A stretch of DNA of 63,850 nucleotides from Actinomycetota bacterium (GTDB lineage Bacteria; Actinomycetota; Geothermincolia; Geothermincolales; RBG-13-55-18). Where the stretch lies: positions 1 to 63,850 of the forward strand of contig QZKE01000074.1 in NCBI GenBank assembly GCA_003598015.1, written 5' to 3'. Every line of letters begins with the position of its first letter. Within the stretch, counting starts at the first letter, position 1. The translations under genes and the position numbers were made by a program. Shown here one piece after another: positions 25,606 to 34,858 of this stretch. The notes beneath the pieces were generated by a model that saw nothing but the letters and a program-made list of their open reading frames with translations, was not told where the DNA came from and ran no database searches.

Positions 25606-26250
25606 ATGGAAAAGAGTGTTGAAGGGCAGTTCAAGACCCTGGTCAGATTATCCACCACGTTCTTCAAAGACCTGAAAATGGATACCGGCGCCTATACTTC
25701 CGCGAATCCCCTCAAGCGTTATGCCTTCTACCACAGGATGTCCAGTCTGCTGGAGATCTTCCCCCACGACCTCGACAAGAATTCCATCATCGTCGATTTC
25801 GGGGCGGGGCAGTGCATGTTCTCGATACTCCTGCTTTCACTGGGATACAGGAGGGTGATGAGCGTCGATGTCGACGAGGACAAACTGCGGCAGGGGCTCG
25901 CGCTGACGCGTTACTACAACCAGGTCCTGGGAACGGATTTCGCTCTCCAGACATACGGGGAGATGCCGGCCTGCGAGATAGACCTGGTATGCGCCATCGA
26001 CGTCTTCGAGCATTTCTCGCCCGCGTATGCCAGGGAGGTCATTCGCTCCGCGAACGCACCGAGGTATCTCCTGAATCTTCCCAGCGAGAACTTCCTGTAT
26101 AACCTGGGCACCGGATTTCACCGCGAACCGGGCCACCAGACGAGATATTACGAAGTCGTGGAGACGTTCAAGGACTGCGGGTTCGGCATCGTTGAGAAGT
26201 GCGGCTTCCTCGGTCTCTTCCACGCCTACCTGATGGAAAGGATCGGGTGA
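25606..26250 (+). CDS. Class I SAM-dependent methyltransferase
   Basis: 214 residues. Motif I reads I-V-D-F-G-A-G-Q-C near residue 65, the acidic end of strand 2 is S-V-D-V-D-E, and motif IV is C-A-I-D-V-F-E-H-F near 130. These are typical of Rossmann-fold methyltransferases of the Methyltransf_11/23 kind. A late Y-N-L-G-T-G-F-H-R-E-P-G-H-Q loop may hold the acceptor. The acceptor is unknown; proximity to a glycosyltransferase locus (convergent, 14 bases away) hints at a sugar or lipid, but it is on the other strand. No Shine-Dalgarno is seen, and a TATAAT nine bases upstream implies leaderless translation. Confidence 0.82.
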   Translation: MEKSVEGQFKTLVRLSTTFFKDLKMDTGAYTSANPLKRYAFYHRMSSLLEIFPHDLDKNSIIVDFGAGQCMFSILLLSLGYRRVMSVDVDEDKLRQGLALTRYYNQVLGTDFALQTYGEMPACEIDLVCAIDVFEHFSPAYAREVIRSANAPRYLLNLPSENFLYNLGTGFHREPGHQTRYYEVVETFKDCGFGIVEKCGFLGLFHAYLMERIG

Positions 26251-26264
26251 GGCAACAGCCGCTG

Positions 26265-29200
26265 TCAGCGGGTGTCCCAACCGGACCGCCCCTTCCTGAC
26301 CTGCGCTCTCAGCTTGAGCGCCAGCCCGGCCAGGGCCAGGACCAGGACGGCGAGGAAGGTCAACAGGGTTATCAGGGAGCCCCACTTCGCCTGGCGCTGG
26401 GGGTAGAACTCCATCACCAGCGTGAAATCGAGGGGCGCGTCCGCGCCTCCTCCGTCCGTACTAGCGGATGGGGGCTCTCCCGGCAGCACATACCAGGCGT
26501 TGACCCCGCCGTCGATGCTGAAATGGACGCCCTGGCCGCCCTCATCTTCTCCTCGTGCTCCCACAACGTTGGAGATACGACCTTCCAGGCTTGCGTTCTT
26601 GCCGTCCTTTCCGGCCCGCAATCTCCAGCCCTCATCATATTGCTGGCTCATTACCAGCACGAACGGGTCGCTGCTCGAGCCCACCTGCACCGTCTTCTCC
26701 GTCGGCCTGGAATCCGTCACCTCGACGGAGGTCGATCCCGCGAAGCCGCCGTCCGCCGTTCTCACCAAGTAGTAGAGGCCCGGCCCCTCGGATACCCTGG
26801 AGAACTCCACGTGGTCATAGCGGGCGATATTATTGGTGCGGCCGTCGCTCTCATAACAGAAGAGGCTGAGGACGGCCGAGGTGGCCCCGAGCGGCACTTC
26901 CACCCGCTGCTGCAGGTGCTGCCACGAGGTCCCGGCGGCGGGCAGCCGGCCGCCCGTACTGGTCCCCGCCCCGTCGTCGAACTCCAGCAGGTACCCCGCC
27001 TCCGCGCCGTTGGGGCTCTGGTAATCGAAGGAGAGGTAATAATCGCCGCCTCCCTCCACCGGGAAGTCGACAAAGGTTCGCGCGATATGCCTGGTGGCCT
27101 CGAGCTGCAGCGCATAGCGGCCGGCGGTGGATTCCTCCCCGCTCAGGCTCATGTCCAGCTGCGGCCGCTCGTCGTAGGCGTAGCCGTCGAGCACCTCCTC
27201 CGTCCACAGGCCCTCCTCGAAGGAGCCGTTGGGGACGATGTTCACCCCGCTCGCTGCGGCGGGTTTGAATTCGAAAGCGAGCGACCCTCCGCGTGTCTCC
27301 AGCGGCAAGGGCACGAAACGGTCCCCGTATACGGCAAGATCCGGGCAGCCCGCGAAATCGATGGCTTCCAGCTCGACGTCGTCGTAACGGGTGACCATGG
27401 CGGTGGCGCCGTCGCTTTCGTAGCTATAGAGATAGAGGGTGGCTGTGCTGGCCCCCCGCGGAACCGTGACCCTGTGTTGATATCGCCGCCATGCTTCGGA
27501 GACGGTAAGCCAGCGGGCGCTTGCGGCGGTCTTCGCATCGTCGTCGAACTCGAGATAGTACCCCGCCTCCGCGCCGTTGGGGCTCTGGTAGTCGAAGGAG
27601 AGGGAATAGTCGCGGTTCCCCTCCACCGGGAAGTCGGTATAGGTCCCCGCAATATGCCTGGTGGCCTCGAGCTGCAGCGCATAGCGGCCGGCGGTGGATT
27701 CCTCCCCGCTCAGGCTCATGTCCAGCTGCGGCCGCTCGTCGTAGGCGTAACAATCGAGCACTTCCTCCGTCCACAGGCCCTCCTCGAAGGAGCCGTTGGG
27801 GATGAGGTTGCCCGGGGGCACCCGGTAGAGCAACAGGGTAGAGATGCGATCGATCCTGCCCAGGCTGACCTCTTCGTCCCTCCCCAGGTATATCCACGCC
27901 CCGTCCGCCTCCAGCCAGCAATCGTCTTCCGGGCCGACCTGCATGGTGCACAGGACTTCCCTGCCTCCCGCGGCTCCCGGCAGGGGCTGCCCGTTCAGGA
28001 AGAGCGCGCCGGGGTCGACCCTCCAGAAGGTGGCCGTGCCCCCCGCAAGGGAGCATCGCAGTTCCCCCCGGCTGCGGTCGGCGTAGAGGGACAAGGTCTC
28101 GCCCGTATCCGCCGGCGCCGTCTCCACCCCGGCGTCTCCACTGCTCCCGCCGGGAGCGGCAGCCCCCGCCAGCAGATCCTCGACGTCGATAGCGGCGAAG
28201 GGAACCTCGTCCGTGGTAAAGGGAAGGTCCCCGCCCCGGAGCGAGCTGGCCAGTGAGTATTGCGCATCGATGTCCCCCTCCGGGTCCAGGCGGCATATTC
28301 CATGCGCGGCGAAAACGGCGGGGTCGTATGCGCCGTTCACATATACCGCCAGGTCCTCCGTGCCTATATCGATGCGCTCGAGGTATTCCAGGCCGTCCAG
28401 CTGCTCGACGAAGAACTCCCGGTCGCCCCCATAGTGGATGAAGAAGTCGTCGTCGTTCCGCGCATCCTGCAAGGGGACGATAACGTACTTGATGGAGGAG
28501 CTGCTCAAAAGCTCCAGCGAGAAGGATTGCTCCAGGATAGCCACGATATTCTCCGGTATGGTGAGGTCTTCAAAGCCGCGTTCCTGCAGGTTCGACCATC
28601 CGCCCGCCAGGGCATCCACGCAACTGACAAAGGGGTGGCTTTCATCGCGGTATGCCCATCTCGAATAGGTAGGCACCCACAAGGTGCGGAAAAACTCGGG
28701 CTGGTCCAGGATAAAATCCCTCAGCACCACGTAGTCTTTGGGAATCTCCCGGCGGACGAAGATGGTGCCCGCGGACTGCGTGGCCACGGGGATGGCGTTC
28801 ACGAGGAAGGGCAGGGCGATGAGTGCCGTCAGGATGAGCACGGCAGCCGGCTTCCACCCCCGCCTGCCCGCCCGCTGCAGCAGGTGCCCGACGAGGCAGC
28901 CGATGAGGACGGCATACGGGAGATAGATGAGAAAGGTGAACTTGCCCGGCTCGCGGAAGGCGTTGAATCCCGGAAAGTGGTCGTAAAGCCACTGGTAGGC
29001 GCCGGAGAAGGGCGGGAAGTAGAACTTGGTCAGGAATATCCCGAACAGGGCGACGAGCGCGAAGAAGAGCACGCGGCCGTCCTGGCGCAGCTTATTGAAG
29101 AGCAGGGTAGAAAACGCGAGCAAGGGTATGAGGAACCAGTAGATGGGGATGGGATGGACGGAGAACAACACCAGCTCCCCCCCCGACCATATGGGGTGGA

Positions 29201-30017
29201 AGATGGCGTAGGCGTTATGCAGCAGGTTGGTCGTCGGGCCTATCCCCCCGGTGAACAGATCCCTTCCCACGATAATGCCCTGCAATCCCTTCTCCAGGCC
29301 CCCCAGGTAATAGGGGACCAACCAGTAGGAGTTGAGCAGGATGGTCACCGCAACGGGCAGGAAGAAGAGGAAGGTATATTCGGGCAGTCGCTTCCTGCGC
29401 AGCCCCTCGTGCAGGCTGAAGAAATAGAACAGCAGCAGGGGCAGGAGGCAGACGTAGAATATCCTGAACTCGAGACAGCTGATGATGAACAGGGGCAGCG
29501 AGCAGGCGAGCGCCATCCATATCGAGGGCTTCTCCGAGAACAGAACGAAAAGATAGAGGGTCAGGGGGAACCAGGCGATGGCGGTGGCGATGGGGGCGTA
29601 AGCGGAGGAAGACACGATGAAGAAGGTGTTGAGGCTGAAGATGATGCTGCCCAGCAGGCCGCCCACCCTGCTGCCGGACAGCTTCTTGACCAGCAGGTAG
29701 CTCCCCAGGGAGCCCACGATCACCAGGGGCCAGAAGAAGATCACCCGCGAGATGAGGGCGTAGGAGAACCCGGCTTTGGCCAGCAGGCCCGAGAGGAGGG
29801 AATAGGAGTAGGCGGAGGGTATCCCGGTGATCCCCCCCAAGCCCATCGAGCTCCAGGTCTGAAAGGTCGTGACCTGGCTCAGCTGCTCCGTGAACTTGTA
29901 GAACATGTCCCCGTGGGTCAATATCCCGGTGTTGGTGAACCATACGTGATACACCGCGATATTGATGAGGATCGCGAGGTAGAGAACGGGGTCGGACCAG
30001 GTCCGCTCACTCTTCAT
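26265..30017 (-). CDS. Giant YfhO-like membrane protein with duplicated carbohydrate-binding-like modules
   Basis: About 1250 residues from the ATG at 30017, which overlaps the upstream gene by 11 bases; the frame opens to 30080. The N-terminal 440 residues hold about ten to twelve membrane helices in the pattern of YfhO/GT-C proteins, including T-H-G-D-M near helix 1 (GT-C enzymes use acidic residues there). A large extracytoplasmic region follows. It contains two modules starting P-N-G-S-F-E-E-G-L-W (about 736-922 and 928-1082) that look like family 4/9/22-type carbohydrate-binding domains and are unusually alike. A last membrane helix lies near 1215-1240. It may move sugars from lipid carriers to outside acceptors. 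The operon also encodes a glycosyltransferase and a small membrane protein. Confidence 0.8.
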   Translation of the reverse strand: MKSERTWSDPVLYLAILINIAVYHVWFTNTGILTHGDMFYKFTEQLSQVTTFQTWSSMGLGGITGIPSAYSYSLLSGLLAKAGFSYALISRVIFFWPLVIVGSLGSYLLVKKLSGSRVGGLLGSIIFSLNTFFIVSSSAYAPIATAIAWFPLTLYLFVLFSEKPSIWMALACSLPLFIISCLEFRIFYVCLLPLLLFYFFSLHEGLRRKRLPEYTFLFFLPVAVTILLNSYWLVPYYLGGLEKGLQGIIVGRDLFTGGIGPTTNLLHNAYAIFHPIWSGGELVLFSVHPIPIYWFLIPLLAFSTLLFNKLRQDGRVLFFALVALFGIFLTKFYFPPFSGAYQWLYDHFPGFNAFREPGKFTFLIYLPYAVLIGCLVGHLLQRAGRRGWKPAAVLILTALIALPFLVNAIPVATQSAGTIFVRREIPKDYVVLRDFILDQPEFFRTLWVPTYSRWAYRDESHPFVSCVDALAGGWSNLQERGFEDLTIPENIVAILEQSFSLELLSSSSIKYVIVPLQDARNDDDFFIHYGGDREFFVEQLDGLEYLERIDIGTEDLAVYVNGAYDPAVFAAHGICRLDPEGDIDAQYSLASSLRGGDLPFTTDEVPFAAIDVEDLLAGAAAPGGSSGDAGVETAPADTGETLSLYADRSRGELRCSLAGGTATFWRVDPGALFLNGQPLPGAAGGREVLCTMQVGPEDDCWLEADGAWIYLGRDEEVSLGRIDRISTLLLYRVPPGNLIPNGSFEEGLWTEEVLDCYAYDERPQLDMSLSGEESTAGRYALQLEATRHIAGTYTDFPVEGNRDYSLSFDYQSPNGAEAGYYLEFDDDAKTAASARWLTVSEAWRRYQHRVTVPRGASTATLYLYSYESDGATAMVTRYDDVELEAIDFAGCPDLAVYGDRFVPLPLETRGGSLAFEFKPAAASGVNIVPNGSFEEGLWTEEVLDGYAYDERPQLDMSLSGEESTAGRYALQLEATRHIARTFVDFPVEGGGDYYLSFDYQSPNGAEAGYLLEFDDGAGTSTGGRLPAAGTSWQHLQQRVEVPLGATSAVLSLFCYESDGRTNNIARYDHVEFSRVSEGPGLYYLVRTADGGFAGSTSVEVTDSRPTEKTVQVGSSSDPFVLVMSQQYDEGWRLRAGKDGKNASLEGRISNVVGARGEDEGGQGVHFSIDGGVNAWYVLPGEPPSASTDGGGADAPLDFTLVMEFYPQRQAKWGSLITLLTFLAVLVLALAGLALKLRAQVRKGRSGWDTR
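27085..27182. repeat. 98-bp intragenic repeat, copy 1
   Basis: From ATATGCCTGGTGGCCTCGAG to CGTCGTAGGCGTA. It is identical, as far as I can read, to 27652-27749, 567 bases away. Both lie in the carbohydrate-binding-like modules of the giant membrane protein and encode the S-L-S-G-E-E-S-T-A-G-R-Y-A-L-Q-L segment. Confidence 0.8.
27652..27749. repeat. 98-bp intragenic repeat, copy 2
   Basis: Matches 27085-27182 in the same orientation. The flanking module sequence is more diverged, so the identity of this block points to recent duplication or gene conversion. Confidence 0.8.
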
Positions 30018-30402
30018 GGTGCTCCCCGGAAGGTCGCATGGCTGCTTCGTACGCATCCTCGATGCCCCGCCTGCCGGCATACCTTCTCTCCCTGACCAGG
30101 CTCACCATCTGCACGGCCACCCCGATGGCCAGGAAGTAATACGCCCACGCCCCCGCCGTTTTCGCTCCGCTATAGCGGTCCACGGCCAGCAGGAGCGAGC
30201 ATATGGCCAGGCAGACCATGAACAGGATTATGGATGTCCTGCTGTCCAGCTCCATGAGCAATAACACCAGGGCGAAGGTGACGAAGAAGGCGGCGGTGAG
30301 GTTGACCAGCAGGGCGAGGAGCAGGAAGGCGGCCGCACAGGCCAAGATGCGCACCGGGTGCTCCATCACGAAATCGTAGGCACCTGCGAAGAGAGAGCGC
30401 AC
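30007..30402 (-). CDS. Small polytopic membrane protein
   Basis: 131 residues from a GTG. About three to four membrane helices: I-L-A-C-A-A-A-F-L-L, F-F-V-T-F-A-L-V-L-L, I-I-L-F-M-V-C-L-A-I and W-A-Y-Y-F-L-A-I-G-V. A basic R-E-R-R-Y-A-G-R-R loop and an acidic cytoplasmic tail ending H-H-E-E follow. No named family is recognised. It lies between a family 2 glycosyltransferase (14 bases upstream) and the YfhO-like protein, whose start overlaps its end. It may therefore be an accessory subunit in the same envelope glycan pathway. The overlap suggests translational coupling. Confidence 0.72.
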   Translation of the reverse strand: MRSLFAGAYDFVMEHPVRILACAAAFLLLALLVNLTAAFFVTFALVLLLMELDSRTSIILFMVCLAICSLLLAVDRYSGAKTAGAWAYYFLAIGVAVQMVSLVRERRYAGRRGIEDAYEAAMRPSGEHHEE

Positions 30403-30416
30403 GGGTCACACCGCCT

Positions 30417-31238
30417 TCACCGCATTACGCTCCGGCACAGGGCGAACAACCAGTACTTGAACCTGGCGGGCATGAACAGCATACTCGCTGCCTGGGCGGC
30501 GAAGTAGATCTTGTCCGCCCTGGTCATGGTATAGCCGTATTCGAACGCCGCCTTCAAGCGTACGTACAAGGTGAGGATCTCCGACTTCCTGATGTTGGAG
30601 TAGGATATGCCGGACGGATTAACCCTCATCTTGTGCAGGACATCGGGAAGGTTGCCGAAGGAGCCCAGCCTGCCGATGCGATAGTAGAAATCGATGTCCT
30701 CGGCGGGGAAAACCTCATCGCGATATCCCCCGATGGCTTGCGCCTCCTGCGTGCGATAGATGGTGGTGGGATGGCAGAAAGGGCTGTAGCGGAATATCTT
30801 GCGCCTGATCTCCACATCGCCGAGGTTGTATATCCTCCTGCATATGGTCTTCATATCCCGGTTGCATACCTCCATGGTCCCCCCGCTTATGACCACGTCA
30901 GGATGGCTCTCCATGAAAGCGACCTGCTTTGCGAAGCGATCGGGGTAGGAGTAGTCGTCGGCATCCATACGGCAGATATATTTGCCCCTGGCGCACTCGA
31001 TACCCCTGTTCAGGGTGCACGGCAGCCCCAGATTGACCTCGTTTTCCATACAAACGATCCTGGGGTCCGACGCGGCGTAAGCATCGATGATTTCCCCGGT
31101 TCCGTCCGTGCTTCCATCGTTGATTATGATGAACTCGAAATCGCGGAAGGTCTGGCCGAGAATGCTCCGGATAGCTTCGCCTGCGTATCTCTCCGTGTTG
31201 TATGCGGGCATTACCACCGAGATCATCGGGTTGTTCAT
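30417..31238 (-). CDS. Family 2 glycosyltransferase
   Basis: 273 residues with a GT-A fold. The N-terminal nucleotide-binding strand reads I-S-V-V-M-P-A-Y-N, followed by I-I-N-D-G-S-T-D-G-T. The metal-binding motif is R-M-D-A-D-D near residue 95, and F-P-A-E-D-I-D-F is near 175 as the catalytic acidic region. The family transfers a sugar from a nucleotide donor to lipid, protein or polysaccharide on the cytoplasmic face. It is the first gene of a three-gene operon with the small membrane protein and the YfhO-like protein, which suggests lipid-linked sugar synthesis followed by transfer outside. Confidence 0.92.
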   Translation of the reverse strand: MNNPMISVVMPAYNTERYAGEAIRSILGQTFRDFEFIIINDGSTDGTGEIIDAYAASDPRIVCMENEVNLGLPCTLNRGIECARGKYICRMDADDYSYPDRFAKQVAFMESHPDVVISGGTMEVCNRDMKTICRRIYNLGDVEIRRKIFRYSPFCHPTTIYRTQEAQAIGGYRDEVFPAEDIDFYYRIGRLGSFGNLPDVLHKMRVNPSGISYSNIRKSEILTLYVRLKAAFEYGYTMTRADKIYFAAQAASMLFMPARFKYWLFALCRSVMR

Positions 31239-31694
31239 CTATACACAGGCCTTTCCCGCTCTGCAACGGGTATAGCGGCCGCAAGTACGCGCGCAGGCCC
31301 GCGTCCCGGTCGTCATCCCTATCGGGCAGAGCACTGCCCGGTGAGCATGCAGGAACGGAGGGAGGCAAGTGACCTCCAGGCGCGGACCACTATCCCGAGC
31401 TCCTCGTTTTTCCCAAGATAGCAGTATAATCCGCGTAAATGCAAACCAGGTCTCATCACGCCGTCACGGGGACGTGAGGGTTCTGCGTCTCAATTTCACG
31501 CTGACAGGCATTATGGAACGGATGGATGGCGCTGTTGCCGGATGCAAGACCCGACCCCGAAGACCGCGGGGCCGGCCCGCCTCTCTCGCACAGGAGCCGT
31601 ACCTTTAAACGATCCTTAAAACCCGGTTAACATAACGATAATAATCACCGTCGATAATAACATCAGGAAGAGGAAGACACGGACCACGGGGGCG
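31239..31694. other. Intergenic region between divergent genes
   Basis: About 455 bases with no supportable gene. It holds a small hairpin GGGCA-gagcac-TGCCC (31324-31339), a TATAAT at about 31424 and, close to the right-hand gene, TTAAAC (31605) and TAACAT (31628) 17 bases apart, a possible promoter for the 640-residue lipoprotein. The last 90 bases are AT-rich. Confidence 0.4.
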
Positions 31695-33617
31695 ATGATG
31701 ATGGGCGTAAAGCGAGGCGGGAAGAGCAGGCGCAACGGGGCGTGCAGGGCCGCTGCCCTGGCGCTGGCGGCGTTGATGTGCCTCTCCCTCCTTCCCCTGG
31801 CCGGCTGCGGCGGGGGGGAGGCGGCACCGGACGGCGAGAGCGTGGAAGGACAGGCTGAAGAAGAGCAGCAGATACTGCCCGAATACACCAATTACTGGTC
31901 ACACACCGAGCTGCCGCAGATGACCAACCAGGAGCGGCGCGACCTGGCTGCCGACAACGCCGCCAGGGGCGAGGAGTTCGTGGAGGGCGTAAACGCCGCG
32001 GCTTGGGAGCTCTCGGACGCGCTGGAGGACTACATCCGCCGCTGGCTGGACGGAGAGGTTCCGGCGCAGCTGCCCGCGGGCCTGCTGCCCGAGTACATCG
32101 ACACGGAGAAGACGAAGGATTGGACACTGGTGCGGCCCGACGAGGTCACGCCGGAGGAGCAATGGTACGTTATCCCCTCCCATCCCATCGACCCCGACTT
32201 CGAGGCGTGCTACATGCTGGGATCGGACGCGCACGTAACCTACGGGAAACTGGTCTTCGTCGCCCCCATCGGATGCGAGCTGCTCGTCGAGGGCGACTAT
32301 CCCCACTGCCGCTACTTCTCCTACGAGATCCTGCCGCCCCTGGATCCCGAGCATCCGGCATCCGGCTGCATGGGGGAGACGCCGGAGGTGCCCATAGTCG
32401 ACGTGGACATCGCGCCCGATCCCGGCAGCACCAACCCCTTCCTGGTGGGCGCCGACCGCAACGCCGCGGAGCGCCATTACCACCTCCGGTTCGGCCTGGA
32501 GTTAGGCAACGCCGTCGACCTCAACCCCCAGGCCATGCAGTCGCCCGAGTATCGCGCTCCGGGCAACAGCCGTACCGGCGGGCCCTTCGGTTTCGCCGGC
32601 GCCTGGGGGGATAACGTCTTCACCCCTTCGGTGTTGTGGATGCGCATCTACGCCCCGAACAAGGAGAGCGGCGTCCTGGGCGGGGTCTCGCTGCCCAGGG
32701 CGACGCTGCGGCTGGACACGGGCGAGGAGTTCTGGCTGCGCTGCGACTTCTCCCTGGCCGAGGAGCGCCAGACCACCCAGGTATCCGCCGGCTCCGACCT
32801 GCCCAAGGAGCCCTTCGCGGCCATCGGGCCCCAGTTGGGCTGGTTCAAGATCTTCGGCCTGGCCCAGAACCGCGCTGAAAGCGCCGGCTATTTCTACTCG
32901 CAGCCCTATGGCGATATACCGCCCAAGGCGGCCAACGCCCAGATCCGCCGCGACTTCCTGCTGCTCTTCGGTCGCGGCGAGGACGCCGACCCGCCCGGCA
33001 ACTTCGAGGGCTCCTCCACCACCTGCAAGAACAACCATTACCTCAACCGCATGTTCCAACTGGGCCCCGGCAAGGTCTACGTCATCACCGGCAGGATGCC
33101 CACCTTCCCCGCGACCCGGGACGGCGAGGCGACGATGAGCGGCGGCGAGGTGCGCTACTGGTCCATCAACCAGTACGGGCGGGGCGAGGACGACCAGTAC
33201 GAGACCGCCGTCAACTACAACTCCCTCATGGACGACGAGGTGGTGCTGAACGAGAACCGCGAGTACGTCATCGTCTACTCCACGGCGGAGAACCGGCCCG
33301 CTAACGCCACACCAGAGAACGGCGTGACCTGGGTGGACTGGGGGCCGCGCGCGCGGCAGACCCTCACCATCCGCTGGATGAGCGTCATGCCCGAATGGTA
33401 TCTGCCCGGCTGCACCCCGGACGAATACAGCCTCCCCTGGGCCGAGGCGGCCAGGTCGGGAACCCGCTACGACGAGACCCTGGTGGGCCTGAACCAGCCG
33501 GGCGCCATGGGTCCCTATCACCCCGTCATCCATTACATGACCGTGGAGGAGTTCGAGGCCATGGGAGACGGGGGGCTGTCTCCCGGGGACATACCCGCGT
33601 GGGAGCGGGATACTTAG
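31695..33617 (+). CDS. Large unknown lipoprotein with C-x-YFSY motif
   Basis: About 640 residues; three consecutive in-frame ATGs (31695, 31698, 31701) make the exact start unclear. Signal peptide with lipobox L-A-G-C (Cys38), then a low-complexity linker. I do not recognise the family. P-H-C-R-Y-F-S-Y-E near residue 210 resembles a segment of the lipoprotein at 7321. A fold rich in Trp, Tyr and Gly follows (P-G-N-S-R-T-G-G-P-F-G, N-N-H-Y-L-N-R-M, V-Y-V-I-T-G-R-M-P). Its codons are strongly GC-biased like the rest of the left half. It is probably a surface protein. It ends by overlapping the convergent ATP-grasp gene by four bases. Confidence 0.75.
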   Translation: MMMGVKRGGKSRRNGACRAAALALAALMCLSLLPLAGCGGGEAAPDGESVEGQAEEEQQILPEYTNYWSHTELPQMTNQERRDLAADNAARGEEFVEGVNAAAWELSDALEDYIRRWLDGEVPAQLPAGLLPEYIDTEKTKDWTLVRPDEVTPEEQWYVIPSHPIDPDFEACYMLGSDAHVTYGKLVFVAPIGCELLVEGDYPHCRYFSYEILPPLDPEHPASGCMGETPEVPIVDVDIAPDPGSTNPFLVGADRNAAERHYHLRFGLELGNAVDLNPQAMQSPEYRAPGNSRTGGPFGFAGAWGDNVFTPSVLWMRIYAPNKESGVLGGVSLPRATLRLDTGEEFWLRCDFSLAEERQTTQVSAGSDLPKEPFAAIGPQLGWFKIFGLAQNRAESAGYFYSQPYGDIPPKAANAQIRRDFLLLFGRGEDADPPGNFEGSSTTCKNNHYLNRMFQLGPGKVYVITGRMPTFPATRDGEATMSGGEVRYWSINQYGRGEDDQYETAVNYNSLMDDEVVLNENREYVIVYSTAENRPANATPENGVTWVDWGPRARQTLTIRWMSVMPEWYLPGCTPDEYSLPWAEAARSGTRYDETLVGLNQPGAMGPYHPVIHYMTVEEFEAMGDGGLSPGDIPAWERDT

Positions 33618-34813
33618 GTGTCCCCGTCCTGGTCCCCGTCGTCGCTCTGCATGGGTTCGCCGTCCCAGCAGATGTCGTAGAACTGGGCGGCCATGATATC
33701 GGTGCGCTTGTGTCTTCCCGTATGCAGAAAGTGCCGGTACGCGAGGATATGGCTGTAGGAGAGGAACTGGTACAGGGCCGGCACCATATCGTGCCACCTG
33801 AAATAGAGGTCCGGCAAGCTCACCAGCGCCTGGATATCCGAGGGTATCTCCTTCCAGTCGCGGATCATGTCCCGCACTATCGCGACATCGATCTGCTCCT
33901 CGTGGCCGGCCTCGAGAACCCGGGGGTCGCCGGGGTCCCTCTCCATCATGCCGCCGACGAACATCCGCGCGGACATCAGCGCGACCCCATCGGTGGGACG
34001 CGGGTTGCACTCCACCATGCACAGGCCGTCTTCATCCTTGAGGAAATCGAAGGAGATCTGGCCTTGAAAGCCGGTGGCCTCCACGAAGCGCTCTACGATG
34101 GCCAGGGTCTGCGGTTCGTCTACGGAGATGAACTGGATGCCGCCGGCGTGCTCCAGGGTCTTGGGGTGCTCGTAGGTGCAGTGCACCGCCACGCGGCCGT
34201 GGTGCGCCACGCTGAAGCTGCACAGGTCGGTGCCGTGCACGAACTCCTGCACCAGCCAGGGGTTCTGCGGAGTCGGATGGCAGTCTTCGATCTTCACCGC
34301 GTTCGCCAGGGGGCCGGTATTGGTGAGGAGTTCGACCCCGCCCCGCGAGAAAGAAGCCCGCGCGAAGTAGTGCTCGTACTCCCCGATCGCGTTCTCGAGG
34401 GCGCCCTCGTCCGTGACTATGGTAGTGGGGGGGATGCGGATGGAGAGGTTGTTACAGAGACGGATGAACGCCGCCTTGTTGTGGAAGCGGACCAGGGTTT
34501 CGAAGGGCGAGAGGAAGACCTCCGTCAATCCCCTGAACTCGTCGAGGTACCTGGCGATGTAGAACAACTCCTCGAACTGGGGAACGAGGAGGTCGATCTC
34601 TTTCTCCCTGATGATCTCCTTCAGGTCGGCGATGAACTCCGCGGTCCGGTAGCGAGGCGACGCGGTGATCATGTATTCGCTTACCGCCGCGGAGTGGCTC
34701 CCCGGCGCGGTGTGGAAGGTGTCCGTGGCGTAGACCCTATGCCCCTCCTCGCCGAACTTGCGGATCTCGTCCAGCGCGAACGGCATCCTGGAACTGGTGA
34801 TAAGGACGTTCAT
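33614..34813 (-). CDS. ATP-grasp ligase-like protein
   Basis: 399 residues. The N-terminal pre-ATP-grasp domain begins N-V-L-I-T-S-S-R-M-P and has L-V-P-Q-F-E-E-L. ATP-grasp features include a Lys in F-H-N-K-A-A-F, V-Q-E-F-V-H-G-T-D and the Mg-binding end F-D-F-L-K-D...M-V-E-C-N-P-R-P-T. The family joins a carboxylate to an amine, thiol or similar group through an acyl phosphate, as in carbamoyl-phosphate synthase or carnosine synthase-like enzymes. It lies 45 bases downstream of a phosphatidylserine decarboxylase gene on the same strand, which suggests a two-enzyme pathway on an amino-acid or phospholipid head group. GGAAAGGAAC precedes the ATG. Confidence 0.85.
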   Translation of the reverse strand: MNVLITSSRMPFALDEIRKFGEEGHRVYATDTFHTAPGSHSAAVSEYMITASPRYRTAEFIADLKEIIREKEIDLLVPQFEELFYIARYLDEFRGLTEVFLSPFETLVRFHNKAAFIRLCNNLSIRIPPTTIVTDEGALENAIGEYEHYFARASFSRGGVELLTNTGPLANAVKIEDCHPTPQNPWLVQEFVHGTDLCSFSVAHHGRVAVHCTYEHPKTLEHAGGIQFISVDEPQTLAIVERFVEATGFQGQISFDFLKDEDGLCMVECNPRPTDGVALMSARMFVGGMMERDPGDPRVLEAGHEEQIDVAIVRDMIRDWKEIPSDIQALVSLPDLYFRWHDMVPALYQFLSYSHILAYRHFLHTGRHKRTDIMAAQFYDICWDGEPMQSDDGDQDGDT

Positions 34814-34858
34814 CTATGTTCCTTTCCATGTCAGGGTGGTGACGAAATCCGCCGGACT

